Part shown: piece by piece, positions 47,964 through 59,366 of the stretch
How positions within the stretch are numbered: position 1 is the stretch's first letter
Layout of the letters: each line of letters opens with the position of its first letter
Source of the DNA: Margaritispora aquatica
Taxonomy: Eukaryota > Ascomycota > Leotiomycetes > Helotiales > Discinellaceae
Length of the DNA: 64,000 bases
Direction of reading: 5' to 3'
Assembly (NCBI GenBank): GCA_007644065.1
Contig: VJWN01000009.1
Location: 186,001-250,000, forward strand
Made by a program: the position numbers and the translations under genes
The notes under the pieces: generated by a model
The model's input: only the letters and a program-made list of their open reading frames with translations
The model's database searches: none
What the model was told of the DNA's origin: nothing

Positions 47964-49589
47964 GATATGAGAAGTTTTGTTTGTCTGCGTGGGTATGAGT
48001 TGGATCTATGTGGGTTAGAATTCAAGGAGCGTATTCTGGTCTCGAGCTTGAAGTTTGCTTTGAGAAGTAACCTAAAAATGCAGCGGTGGCTATTGGTAAT
48101 GATGGCCAAGAGGTTGGTGAAAGACATTGCTTTTATATGCCTTTAAAAGAAGGTCATGATTTACTAATTCTTGAGATCTCTATGCTAAAAATTATTCACC
48201 ACTCTGTCCTGCGATTATACAATATACAATCATAGGAACTTACTAGGAGCTCCTGGTTAAGCTTTATATATAGCAAAGAAAATCACATATGTAAACTTGA
48301 TTCTGAACCACTGAGCTGAATCATTGGAATTTACGAAATTGAACAACGGCAAGGAAAAAATTGTGATTCAGGAAACTGTCAACATAGTCATTGAATAAAG
48401 ACACAGAATACTCAGCAGCTACAGTGACTCCAAAGGGAAGGCTCCGAGCCTTGCTTTCTAGCACTCAAACGTGACTAAACAGTTTCGTCTGCACGGTGCG
48501 TGAAAGTATGGGGGAAAATTCCGCCAAATGGCATACTAGATATCTAAATAAATCGAGTCTCTGTTGTCACATGCTCAGTTTTTATTGTACTGTATTGATA
48601 GCCTGGGAAAGCATCTAGTGAGCTTCATTGTCGAGCCGTCCTTGATGCATACGAAATAACCTAACTTCCAGATTCGGGTAAAGTTGTTGCACAACTTCTT
48701 CATTGGTACTCTTGGAATTGCGAGCTGTTAAAACTGCATGAAAAAGTGAGCTCGGGAGATAAGAACCAAGGTTCGAAGAGCCAGTGAATTGTGTTTGTCC
48801 TGGCCGAAGAAGCTGTGCTTTTAGAAACACACACAATCAAGCGAGCTGGTCTACCCCGGATGATCTACGATGGATGGACATGAGTTGGATAAGTAACAAT
48901 TCCTCGGAAGTCGCCGAAATGCTACAGCTCAATCTGGTCGAATCTCTCTCATTATGATAATTGTTCTTGTTCCGCCCCTCCATCAGATTGTTGTTGTCCA
49001 ACCTCACGGTCCCGAACACGTGCCAAGCCCACTCTTCATACCCCACGCCATCACCACTCCACACACATCACCACCCAAACCAGAAGGTCGTCCAAAATCC
49101 ACCTGCCTAGCTGCCAACTTGTCTTCCAGAAACAAACCCAACGTTCCACACAGAGACACACACTCACCTACAACATGCAGGACATATTTGCACTTGCACT
49201 AGCCAACCGCACAATCCACTTTAGCCGGGACGATCCTTACGGCTCTTTTCGGCAGTGTCTGAGTTCGTGCATCAATCAGAGCTTGCCATTGACTGCCGGT
49301 CACCATGGCCAGTTAAGCTTCATGTTAGCGGCCTTGTTGTGTGGCCCTGATTATAGTTTTCTTGGCCTATCGAAAAGCTTCATTTGTGTCTTTCGTGCCG
49401 TGGATAGAGGAGTCGCCTTCTTCTTCTGAACTGGTGCCCGCCAATGAATTCGACATGCATTTTCGATCGGCACGCAGTATCGTGTACTTTGATTATGAAG
49501 ACTTCAGAAGTGAAAGTACAAAGTGACATGTTTCCCTAAGCAAGAGTAACTATCAAGTCTGTTTGCTCTTCTTGCTCTTTAGAATAATC
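47964..49589. other. No supported gene; two unassigned open frames
   Basis: A minus-strand frame of 150 codons at 48615-49064 is broken by one stop near 48837. A plus-strand frame at 49175-49429 (start MQDIFALALANRTIHFSRDD) is open for 84 codons. Neither shows a known domain. They may be relics or unrecognised small genes. Confidence 0.3.
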
Positions 49590-50936
49590 ATGGCCTCATT
49601 TGTCTCGAAATCCATCTTCGCTGCTCTCAGCGTCTTGCCAGCTGTACTTGCACTCGGCACCCCATTGACTTGCTCAAGCCCTCAGATATCTTGCAAGAAC
49701 ACAACCGTCGTAGCAGATACATGCTGTTTCAATGCTCCAGGAGGCCAGCTCCTTCTCACAGAATTCTGGGACACCAATCCTTCTACAGGACCCAGCAACA
49801 GCTGGACACTCCATGGACTTTGGCCCGATCATTGTGATGGGACATTTGATGCCAGTTGTGATGCGTCCCGTGCGTACACCGACATCACGGCAATCTTAAC
49901 ATCTTTTGGGAAGACAGACTTGCTCGCGTATATGAACACCTACTGGGTGGATCTTAACGGTGCCAATGAGCAATTCTGGTCGCATGAGTGGAGCAAACAT
50001 GGAACTTGCATCAGCACCCTCAAAGCAGCTTGCTATAGTGGCTACACAGCTAAGCAGGAGGTTGTCGACTTCTTTCAGAAGGCTGTTGATCTGTTCAAGC
50101 CATTAAACAGCTATGGCGTGAGTCTGATACTATTTGTAACACTTCCGATGCTGACATCGACAGGCACTTGCAGCTGCAGGCATTGTCCCTTCTACTACCG
50201 CAACTTACACATCAGCAGCCATCAAAGCTGCATTGAAGGCTTCCTTTGGAGTGGACGTGACTATTCAATGTGCATCCGGAGCTCTCGACGAGATTTGGTA
50301 CTCCTACGATGTCAGAGGCTCTGTACAAAGCGGCACCTTCATACCTGCCGCACCAGTGGGTCAAGCGGCTACTTGTGCTTCAACTGGCATCAAGTATCTT
50401 CCTAAGTCTGGGTCGCCTGCTGCCACGACCACGATGAAGACGTCGACGACCACAGGATCGGGCTCAAGCCCTACCTCGACTGGTACCTTCTCAGGTACTG
50501 GATATCTTAATGCTGTGTATAGTGGAAGCGTGGATGGCTGCCTGATCAGTGCTGGTACATGGTACACAACCGGAACATGTGCTACGTACACTGCGACTGC
50601 TTCTGGTATGAATGCATTTCTAGTGAATATTAGAATAGTGACTAATATGTATAGGATCCGGATTCACCCTCAAATCCTCCAAAGGCAGTTGTGGAATCGC
50701 AAGTTCGGTATTCACTTGTGGCTCGGCAGTAACAGCAACAATTTTTACTGTAAGCACTCAAGAATATCACATGAGCGGAGGCACAGACTGACACGAAATA
50801 GGCAAGCGGAGGCTATTTGGCTTATGGTGGAAGCACGAACTTCTACACCACAGCTGTTCCATCTGGCTCAACTCAAGCAACTATTTATACCAGCTCTCAG
50901 AGCGTAAGCGTAAAATTTCAATGGGCGAGCGTGTAG
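49590..50936 (+). CDS. Secreted ribonuclease T2
   Basis: Secreted endoribonuclease with 399 aa, exons 49590-50117, 50164-50605, 50655-50749 and 50802-50936. Signal peptide MASFVSKSIFAALSVLPAVL precedes the T2 fold. Both catalytic segments are intact: CAS1 SWTLHGLWPDHC and CAS2 FWSHEWSKHGTC, each with its active-site histidine. Cysteines for the fungal disulfides are present (CSSPQISCKN, CCFNAPGG, CDASCDASRA). After the core is a Ser/Thr-rich linker (about residues 270-300), then a C-terminal beta-rich extension (GYLNAVYSGSVDGCLISAGT, GSGFTLKSSKGSCGIA, YLAYGGSTNFYTT), as in many ascomycete RNase T2 proteins. RNA scavenging or stress-related RNA cleavage are the known roles of the family. Confidence 0.93.
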
Positions 50937-51362
50937 GCTGGAGGATAAGGCAACAAGCTGAACAACAGTAAATATAGGGTCGAGCAAGACAGAATAGACT
51001 TTGAAATATCACAAAGAAATGCACCAATGAGGAATCCTTGATGAACTGACTTCAGTGAATGTGCCAAAATGTCATCTTACACATTCGTAAATGTGTGATT
51101 TAAATAGCTTACTGAAGCTGGAGGAGAATCCACTCCGCCTCTCATCAACCCATTTCACAAGCTTTTGTAGTGAAAGGTTGAATGAAACTGAGTTCTGAAA
51201 GACTTTTAGAGTTGAGAAGTGGGAGCAGACGATGATAAAAAGTGGGCCACTTTACAAAACGCGACTTCGCCAAGCCAAAGTCGCGTCTCACCAACACGAC
51301 GAATAACTTCAGGTCAATAACCAAAACTACTCAGTTATTTTTTACCACTTTCAATCAACAAG

Positions 51363-52427
51363 ATGTCGCGCCCACGTAAATCAAAAAAGGGGGCCAACGT
51401 CGAGGACCTGATCGATGAAGAGCCACCCACCATCGAGCCTTATTCTATCCTTGGAATCGACAAATCTGCGACTGCAGATGAAGTCAAGTCCGCATATCGC
51501 AAGACAGCTCTGAAGCATCACCCAGGTACGGATGTCCTTTCGTCTCGCTCCTCACATCAACAGTAAACTAATGTATCCGCAGACAAGGCCCCCGCAGATC
51601 AGAAGGACGAAGCCACGCTCAAGTTCCAAGAAGTCGCATTCGCATATGCAGTTCTCTCCGACCCCATTAGGCGCAAACGCTACGATGCCACGGGCTCGAC
51701 AGCCGAATCCATCGACTTCGAGGACTTCAGCTGGTCTGAATTCTACTCGGAGCAATTCAAGGACGTCATTAGCGGGGACGCGATCGAGACGTTCTCGAGG
51801 ACGTATAAGGGCTCTGATGAGGAGAAAGATGACCTGCTCGCTGCTTATGTCAAGTTCGAGGGAGACTGGGAAACGATTTACGAAGTTATTATGCTGAGCG
51901 ATCCGCTGGAGGATGAGGGGAGGTTTAGGGGTATCATTGATAAGGCGATTGAGGAGGGTGAAGTGGAGGGGTTCGCGGCTTATATGAACGAGTCGCAGAG
52001 TCAGAAGAAAAAGAGGATGAAGAACGCGAAGAAAGAGAGAGAGAAATCGGGCGTGGAGGCAGAGGAGTTGGCGAAGAAGTTAGGGGTGCATGATAAATTG
52101 TTTGGAGGAAGTGGTGGTGCTGCTGGTAGCAGTAAGAAGGGAGGAGGGAAGAAGGAGAGTGGCCATGATGCTTTGGCTGCGCTGATTCAGAAGCGTCAGG
52201 CGGGACGGGGAAGCTTCTTCGATCACCTTGAGGCTAAGTACGCCCAACCACAGAGATCGAAGGGCAAGAAGAGAGGCTCGGAAGAGGTAGATGACGAGGA
52301 TGGATTGGGGGATGAAGCGGAGCCTTCGGAGGAAGCTTTCCAGGCTGCTGCTGCCAGGTTGAAGAAGGGAAAGACTAAGGTTAATGGTGCGGAAGGTGGA
52401 CGAAAGTTGAAGCGTGCAAAGCACTGA
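51363..52427 (+). CDS. DNAJC9-like J-domain protein
   Basis: 335-aa Hsp70 co-chaperone, exons 51363-51525 and 51583-52427. The J domain (about residues 25-95) reads [20 protein letters not shown], then [13 protein letters not shown], with the HPD triad formed across the intron, and [20 protein letters not shown]. Past it come [37 protein letters not shown] and [20 protein letters not shown], the segment typical of DNAJC9, which in animals binds histones H3-H4. The C-terminal half is highly charged with [14 protein letters not shown] and ends in a lysine/arginine tail ([10 protein letters not shown]), consistent with nuclear localisation. No chaperone zinc finger is present. Confidence 0.92.
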
Positions 52428-52782
52428 GTGTATTAGGTTGAGCTTCTCATACTGCATTGTTGGAGTCTGGGGATGGATATTGGCGTTAAAACTGGCTTCA
52501 AGGGGAAATGAACTATGATTTATGAACAGCCAAAGGCTTTTCTTCGAACTCGCTTCTGGTTCCTCTATATTTGCTATTAAATTTTCCATTTAGACACAAG
52601 TCCGTCAATAAATATCGTCGACCTTGTACAAGTCGAGAATAACTTAGGAGCCTTAGTTGAGTCAGGTCACATGACTACGCACTTGTGACGAGAGCTGAAG
52701 TGGATCTTTGTCGCGCTTCGACTTCATCGCGTCCCCCTCAATTTTCACAATCAACAACAATTTTATCATCACCAAAAATGCC

Positions 52783-53782
52783 ATGACATCTGCCGCCACA
52801 GATTCCACCAGGAACGCTACTAAAGATCCAAAAATATACCCCGAATATTGCCACTCACTCTCGCCAACCATAGGAAAATGGTGTCCGCTGCGTGCAACCG
52901 ACATTTATGCTCTCAAGGAAGGGATGGTGGTTGAAGGTACGTAGCCACTCTTCACACCCGCACTTGTCCCCCCCCCCGACCCCAAAGCTATACACTAAGC
53001 AGAGGTAAAACTATACAGGCAGTCAAATATATCACTACAACAATCATCCGATCAAATGGATCCGTCTTACGGGTGTGGTGGTGGCAGTGGATGAGTATGC
53101 CAAGCGGCGCGTCTGGACACTTGACGATAGCAGTGGCGAGTGCATAGAATGCTCAGCCGTCACGCCTCCAGAGACGAAATCTGCGATTGGCATTCCGGTA
53201 CCCAAGCATCTCGATCAATTGAATGCATTTAGTGCCTCTCTGGTCAAGCCAGAAACGAAAGACGACAAAGACAAGACAAAAGCACCACCAACCAACCAGC
53301 AGCCATCAGTACAGGCACCACAAGTACCGTGGGAGAAAATGGACGTTGGGGCTGTGGTGAAGGTCAAGGGTAAAATAGGCGAATATTGGGACATGCGGCA
53401 GATTCAGGTCATTAAGGTTGAGGTTATGCATGGGTTGGACACGGAAGTGCGGTGCTGGAATGAGATAAGGGTGTTTAGGAAGGATGTGCTTGGGAAGGCT
53501 TGGGTGGTTAGTGAAGAGGAAGAAGAGCGGTGTAGGAAGGTGAGGGAGAAGGAGTTGAGAAGGGCGATGAGGGGGAGGGAGACGGAGGAGCAGAGGAGGA
53601 AGAGGAAGGAGAAGGAGAAGGAGAAGGCAGAGAGCGAGCGGAAGAGACGAAAGGTGGAAGGGGAGATGCGACCGCCGCCAAAGCCGAGAGTTGAGCAGAC
53701 GAAACCGGAAACTGTGGTCAAATCGGTCCCGATTGCGGTAAGGATGGCTGCTGCTGGGAAATATGATGCTTTAGGGATTTGA
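52783..53782 (+). CDS. STN1: Stn1-like OB-fold telomere-capping protein
   Basis: 305-aa protein, exons 52783-52936 and 53019-53782. The N-terminal OB fold reads YHYNNHPIKWIRLTGVVVAV, DEYAKRRVWTLDDSSGECIE and, after a linker, GAVVKVKGKIGEYWDMRQIQ, VIKVEVM. This is the Stn1 pattern; Stn1 pairs with Ten1 (and Ctc1) at chromosome ends. The C-terminal third is a long charged coiled coil (EEEEERCRKVREKELRRAMR, KRKEKEKEKAESERKRRKVE), and I do not see the winged-helix domains found in yeast Stn1. A short upstream ATG (52778, two codons) precedes the chosen start. Neighbouring genes run in the same direction with no sign of co-regulation. Confidence 0.82.
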
Positions 53783-55647
53783 TGTAGGTAACATGGGTCG
53801 GATATGTATTACGACTTCACGATGTTACGATATCATGACTTATGAATCAACAAGTATCTGCTCGACAAATCTCTATGTAAATAACCACGACGAAGGAGAG
53901 CGACAGGCCTGGATACAGATACACTGTGTTGCTGAAGGAGCTCAGTGTCTTCATGCCCGACCTGAAGCTCCACGACAATCACAATTTGACAACAACATGT
54001 GGAAGACATGTTTCAGCAACTCAAAGGTCCCAACATCTTCAGTCCGAGAGTTAGGACAAAACACGCGCACTCTATAAAGTCGTACGGTGCCAAAACAAAT
54101 CTGTTTATGCCCACTGGCTCTTGACGAAGCGACAATCTCAGAGTAACAAACTCATACAGCACAGAGGTACAGAGTACGGGCGCTCATCAGTCTCGGTCCA
54201 CGAGCCAGGACAAAACCCATCACGAACCGATTCACGTCAAAAGTTGCTCATCCACTTAAGCTCTGCGTATCCACTCGGCTAATGCAGCTTGTCAGGCGTC
54301 ATGTGCCAAGCGTGGCAGTGCCAGGGACAAGACTCTCAAAGCGCGGGGTCTTTTGCAGGTTTTGGTGGATCGACTGTACGTCAGCGACATGTGCCAGCGA
54401 GTAAGATTTTGTGCTTGGATGTGAGCTTGGCCATAGCTTCGATTTCTTCCAGGGAGTTGACGATATCGAGTTTATCCATGTGTGAAGCAGAGTCAAGGGT
54501 TGTGCGACTGCAACTTGTAACTTGCAACAATTGCCAGTGGACTCGAGAGAGAGATGAGAAATTGGAATGGAGATGAAGCTGAGAATGACTACCTTTTGAT
54601 ATCACTAGAACTCCTACATAGCGGTGAGACTGTACCAAGAGCAGAGCCGAGCAGAGCAGGACCATGATGCATCTTTTCAGCTGCACAAGCTTATTGTAGA
54701 TATTGCTCTGGGCAGGGGTTGGACGAGTTCGACCATGATTTTTGGAGGTTTCAAGCCGCAATGCCAATTAATCCTTTGCCATTTCTTGGAAAGAAGCTGA
54801 ACCTGTTCCTGGTGCATGTGTTGTGTTGTGTGCAACTTTGTCGTGCTTGTGTTCTTAGCTCAAGTCTTAAAAGCCGTCAAGCTCCCTCTCGATATGTTCT
54901 CGTGCTCATTCTAATCATCTTGGCAGTGAAATTTGAAGGTATCAGTTTCACAGTGCAAGCACCAAGAAGTCACCAAACGATACTTGTACTGTCTTGTGTT
55001 GTCTGTACTTCACAGCCAGCCAACCAAGCCAAGACAATCCAATCCAATCCAGTCCAATACAATCCAGTACAATCCATAAGCCATTCCACACGAATTCGCT
55101 TTCTTGGTTTTTCCATTGCCGCTCGCCGTCGTCACTTCCCCCTCACTATCAATTCTCGACCTGGTTTTGCTACCTACCTACTCTTCATCATCATCTTCAT
55201 CATCGACCAAGACCAAGCGATAACAACAAATATATTGGAACTTGATTTTTATATCAATCCCACACTAAAATTCCTTCTTCTGCTTCTTTTTCTCTCTCGC
55301 TCTCTGTATTGGTCTGTTTGATCGACCACAGCAACAGCTCGGATCCGCAAATCCACCCGTCCCATTCCCATCTCGCCAGCCCCCCTCCCGTCACCCAAAC
55401 GAGGCGCAGCAAAGCTCAAGCTCGACTTTCACCCCAATCTTCTTCTTTCTCGCCGACTCGCTCTCACAACTCTAACCAAGCTCCGCACCAACGACTCGGG
55501 CACCCAGTACCTACCTAGCACCTAGCACCCAGCCAGCAAGCACCCCAAGCCGATTTCATTCGAAAGTCCCAAGAAACCGAATCTGCCATACCTTACCTCG
55601 TGTGTGTGTGTGTGTGTGCAATCAATCACATTGCGAAGCTTGCCAAG
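53783..55647. other. Gene-free interval with simple repeats
   Basis: No gene is supported. It includes CAATCCAATCCAATCC-type runs near 55027-55075 and a (TG)n run at about 55600-55618 just before the exchanger start. The region near 55100-55640 is pyrimidine-rich, as expected for a strong promoter and 5' leader of the exchanger gene. Confidence 0.4.
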
Positions 55648-57645
55648 ATGGTTTGTAAGTACCTAACCCCATTTCATGGTCTCCTCTCGGGCGAATATCT
55701 TCCACGTTCCTCTCTCCCTCTCCCTGGCAACGGGCAACAAGGCAAGGCAACCAAACGCAGAAGACTCATCTCTTCGTCGATATCAAATCACTCGTCTACC
55801 CCAGCCACATCATCATACTTGGATAGAAGCTGTCCCCCGCAAGCTCCGGTTTCAAGCTTCAGATATCTCTTCTGTTCGCTCTCTACTACCAATTGGAGGA
55901 CATATCTACAGTGGCAGATCCCCGCAGATTCTGCATACCTTTGCGCATGCTTGATGCAAGCGATATCACATCAATAATACTAACGACGTTATTCACCGTC
56001 CTTTCGAGTTCACGAACCAACACACTTCAGCACAGCCCATTGGCCAAGTTGCCAAGACCCGCAGAACTTTCTTTGATTCAAGAGTGGTTGGGCTAATTCT
56101 ACACGTTCGTGGTTCTGATTGATATATAGCCGGTCCCCAATTCAGAGCTCAGATCCATCGCGCAACGTCAGGAGATAAAGGAGTAATCAGACCTACTACC
56201 ACTACCAACCTCGAAGCTGGCATGCCTTCCAACGGATCTGCGAGCGAGTCGACGGGTCTGCTATCAGGACAGGCCAACGGAAATGGCGCACGCAAGAAGA
56301 GCTCACTCACGGCTTTCTTTGAGTTCCTAGTGAAGAAGGATCATACGGCGGGGACGAGCAGTGATAATAAGTTTGTGTCGATTCCTGCCAATATCGTTCA
56401 AGCTACTAAAGTTACATTGTACAGCAACTATGTCAATGTCCTTCTGGTCTTCGTGCCGTTGGGTATAGTTGCTGGTGCAATGGGCTGGAACCCTACGGTG
56501 GTATTCATCCTTAACTTTTTCGCGATCGTTCCCCTTGCCGCCGTCCTTTCGTTTGCGACTGAAGAAATCTCGATGAAGCTTGGTCAAACTATGGGTGGCT
56601 TGTTGAATGCGACTTTTGGTAATGCCGTGGAACTCATTGTAAGTCCCTGGAATGCACAAAGTACGATGTTTTGGAACACTAACTTGAGTAGGTCAGTATT
56701 GTTGCGTTGAAAGAGGGCCAGATCCGAATTGTGCAATCTAGTATGTTGGGAAGTATTCTTTCCAACATTCTGCTTGTGCTCGGATGCTGCTTCTTGGCCG
56801 GTGGAATTACCAATACAAGGACTGGAACTGTGGCTGGAATCGAGCAGGACTTTAACTCTACTGTCGCATCTACCATGTCGTCTTTGATGACGGTCGCAGC
56901 AGCATGTTTGGTCATCCCAGCAACTCTGTACGCAGCACTTACACACTCGAGTGCCGATTCTGCCGAAAATATCCTTTTCCTTTCCCGTGGAACTTCGATC
57001 GTCATGTTGCTTCTCTACGTTCTCTATCTCTTCTTCCAGCTCCGCACACATGCTGTTCTGTTTGAAGCTGAGAATGCGCCTGAAGATGATGAGACCGATG
57101 AGGAAGAGCCGCAATTGAGCCCATGGGCTGCTGGAGGTGTCTTGGTCGTGGTCACCATCGCAGTTGCAGTCTGTGCCGAATATTTGGTTGACTCTATTGA
57201 CTCTTTGGTTGAGACTGCTCATATCTCCAAGACATTCATTGGTTTGATTCTTCTCCCAATCGTTGGAAATGCTGCAGAGCACGTTACAGCTATCGTGGTC
57301 GCATTGAAGGACAAGATGGATTTGGCTCTAGGTGTCGCAATTGGCAGCTCCATGCAAATCGCTCTTCTCGTCACTCCATTCCTGGTCATTCTCGGATGGG
57401 CCATCGATGTACCCATGACTCTGCGATTCGAGACCTTTGAGACCGTTGTCTTCTTCTTGAGTGTTCTGGTTGTAACCTACGTTATCCAGGACGGAAAGAG
57501 CAATTACCTCGAGGGCGCGATGCTCATTGGCCTTTACGTTATCATCGCTTTGGCGTTCTTGGTCTATCCTGATGATGCTTCCGATGGACCAGCTGATCCT
57601 AAGATGCTTGTTGCAAGGGGCATGAGGGCCATTTTGGGGTTTTAG
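55648..57645 (+). CDS. VCX1: Vacuolar Ca2+/H+ exchanger, VCX1/CAX type
   Basis: Cation exchanger that loads Ca2+ into the vacuole; 489 aa in this model. Exons are 55648-55654, 56130-56638 and 56692-57645. The 7-nt first exon (ATGGTTT, good context, GTAAGT donor) is inferred; the safe alternative start is ATG 56222, giving 458 aa. Eleven or so membrane segments are visible. The two alpha-repeat signatures are [20 protein letters not shown] and [20 protein letters not shown], each with GNA-E, the ion-binding glutamates. Between the halves is an acidic loop ([20 protein letters not shown]), characteristic of the family. The rest is [20 protein letters not shown] and [20 protein letters not shown]. 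Assignment to the fungal VCX1 group is firm. Confidence 0.9.
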
Positions 57646-58389
57646 GATAAAAGACTAAGTGGGTGATTGTTAACTGTATTGAGTGCGGTTTGTATACTAG
57701 AATGGATACATGGATTTGCTGGTTGCAGAATGGAAGTTCTATGGATTATTATATTTATTATTCTCCGCGATTTAAGTCGAGGGATGCACTGGTTCAGGAT
57801 AGGAGTATTTATGGATAGGTGGATGGGTGGGTGGGTTTGTATGAGTAGTGCAGGTGGGTAGGTTGGTTGGTGTTATGTTGAGGGAGAGTGAGATGGGGCT
57901 TAAGCGAATGAGTTGGCGAGTGACCAAGTTGGGGGTGATGGAATTGGTCGGAGGCTTGGGCTGGTTGAATGAACAAAAAGAGAGAATGAAGTTCATTTGT
58001 TGTATATTGATACCTAATGTTCTGTTTGTTCTGTGTGTTTGATAGTTGAATAAAGTTGTTTAAGTGTTTGATTGAATTGAACCAGTATTTAAAAAATGGT
58101 TAGAGAACTGTTTCTAGTGGACTATGTATATCAAAAAATATTTGAAAGGTGTCACGGTTTCCCAAAAGTGACACCACTGGCAAGGAAACTTTCGCAGCGG
58201 TATGTGTGCTTGACTTGATTTGGCCCGTATTTTGCGATGAAAGGCACTTTGGTGGAGAATCAATACAAACGTGTTACATAGCTGAATATCAATCACTAAG
58301 CACCAATGCTCAACCATCAATCACCAATCTTTAAGCAGTAAGCGAGCGAGCGAGTAAATCCTTTCTGTATAAAGGGGGTGTATTGATCC

Positions 58390-58990
58390 AACACCTCAGT
58401 CAGTCAGTCGGTCGGTCAGCCAGTCAGTTCAGGCAGGCAGGCAACAGGCAGGCAACAGGCTCCTTCATTTTCTCTCCCGTCACCTCCGCTTGTGTGGATT
58501 TTTCTTCTCCTTGTATATCATACTTGCAGACTGTTTGTATGTATGTATGTAGGTATGTAGCTGCTTTACTTGGATGCTTTACTTGGTTGCTTTACTTGGT
58601 TGATTTTGGTATCGAGTCCTATAGTCGAGATGGGATTCTAAGGTAAGATTAGCTAGCTTATTTATGATTTTATTGGTTTGGGTTGATTTGGGTTGATTTG
58701 ATTTGGTTTGGGTCGACTTGTTTGACTTGACTTGACTTGATTGGTTGTTTGTTGGGTTTTGCGAGGGATCTTTGACTTTTAATGTATTTTAGCGAGGTAG
58801 GTGGGTAGGCAGGTAGGTGAGCATTAGTTGTAGGTGGATAGGTGGCTAGGTAGGTGAGTCGCTTACCTGTATTTATGATTGTGACTGTGATTATGATTCT
58901 AACTCCCAAGTCAGTTAGTCAATAGAGAGCGATTTAGAAGAAAGCTGAGTTGAGTTGAGTTGACCTAAATAGACTCGCGAACGGAAAACC
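58390..58990. repeat. Cluster of different simple tandem repeats
   Basis: A 0.6-kb block holds successive short repeats: (CAGT)n/(CGGT)n near 58397, GGCAGGCAACA units near 58430-58460, (TATG)n near 58536, three GCTTTACTTGG units near 58563-58600, TTGGGTTGATT-type runs near 58677-58745, and (GTAGGTGG)-type runs near 58796-58855. No ORF of interest. The rest of 57646-59366 shows no gene. Confidence 0.6.
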
Positions 58991-59366
58991 ATATCCACTC
59001 ACACTAACGGTCACAACTCGTAGGTTTCCTAGTCATCAAACATCTATAGTGGGTGGATAACAAGGACAAGCAGGCATGACTTAGTTGTTCAAAAGATGAA
59101 TCTTTGCTAAAAGAGTGTTCTATTTCCTGTAATCATATCTTCGTTTCAATCAATATTGCCGTATATCATATGCTTGCCTGCTGTACCCCATTCAACCCAA
59201 ATCACACCAAACCAAACAACCCCAAGCTGAATCAAACAAAGTAATCCCAAACCAAAGCAAATCGTACCGTACCGCAGCAAAGTAGAGCAGATCGAAAAAA
59301 CAAATATCACGCCAAACGTTCCCCTCTCCTCACCCTTAGAATCGATCACTCATCACTCATCATTCA

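Noticed and set aside
56584..57282. 232-codon open frame antisense to the Ca2+/H+ exchanger
   Set aside because: It is a shadow of a conserved membrane-protein frame on the opposite strand and has no domain of its own.
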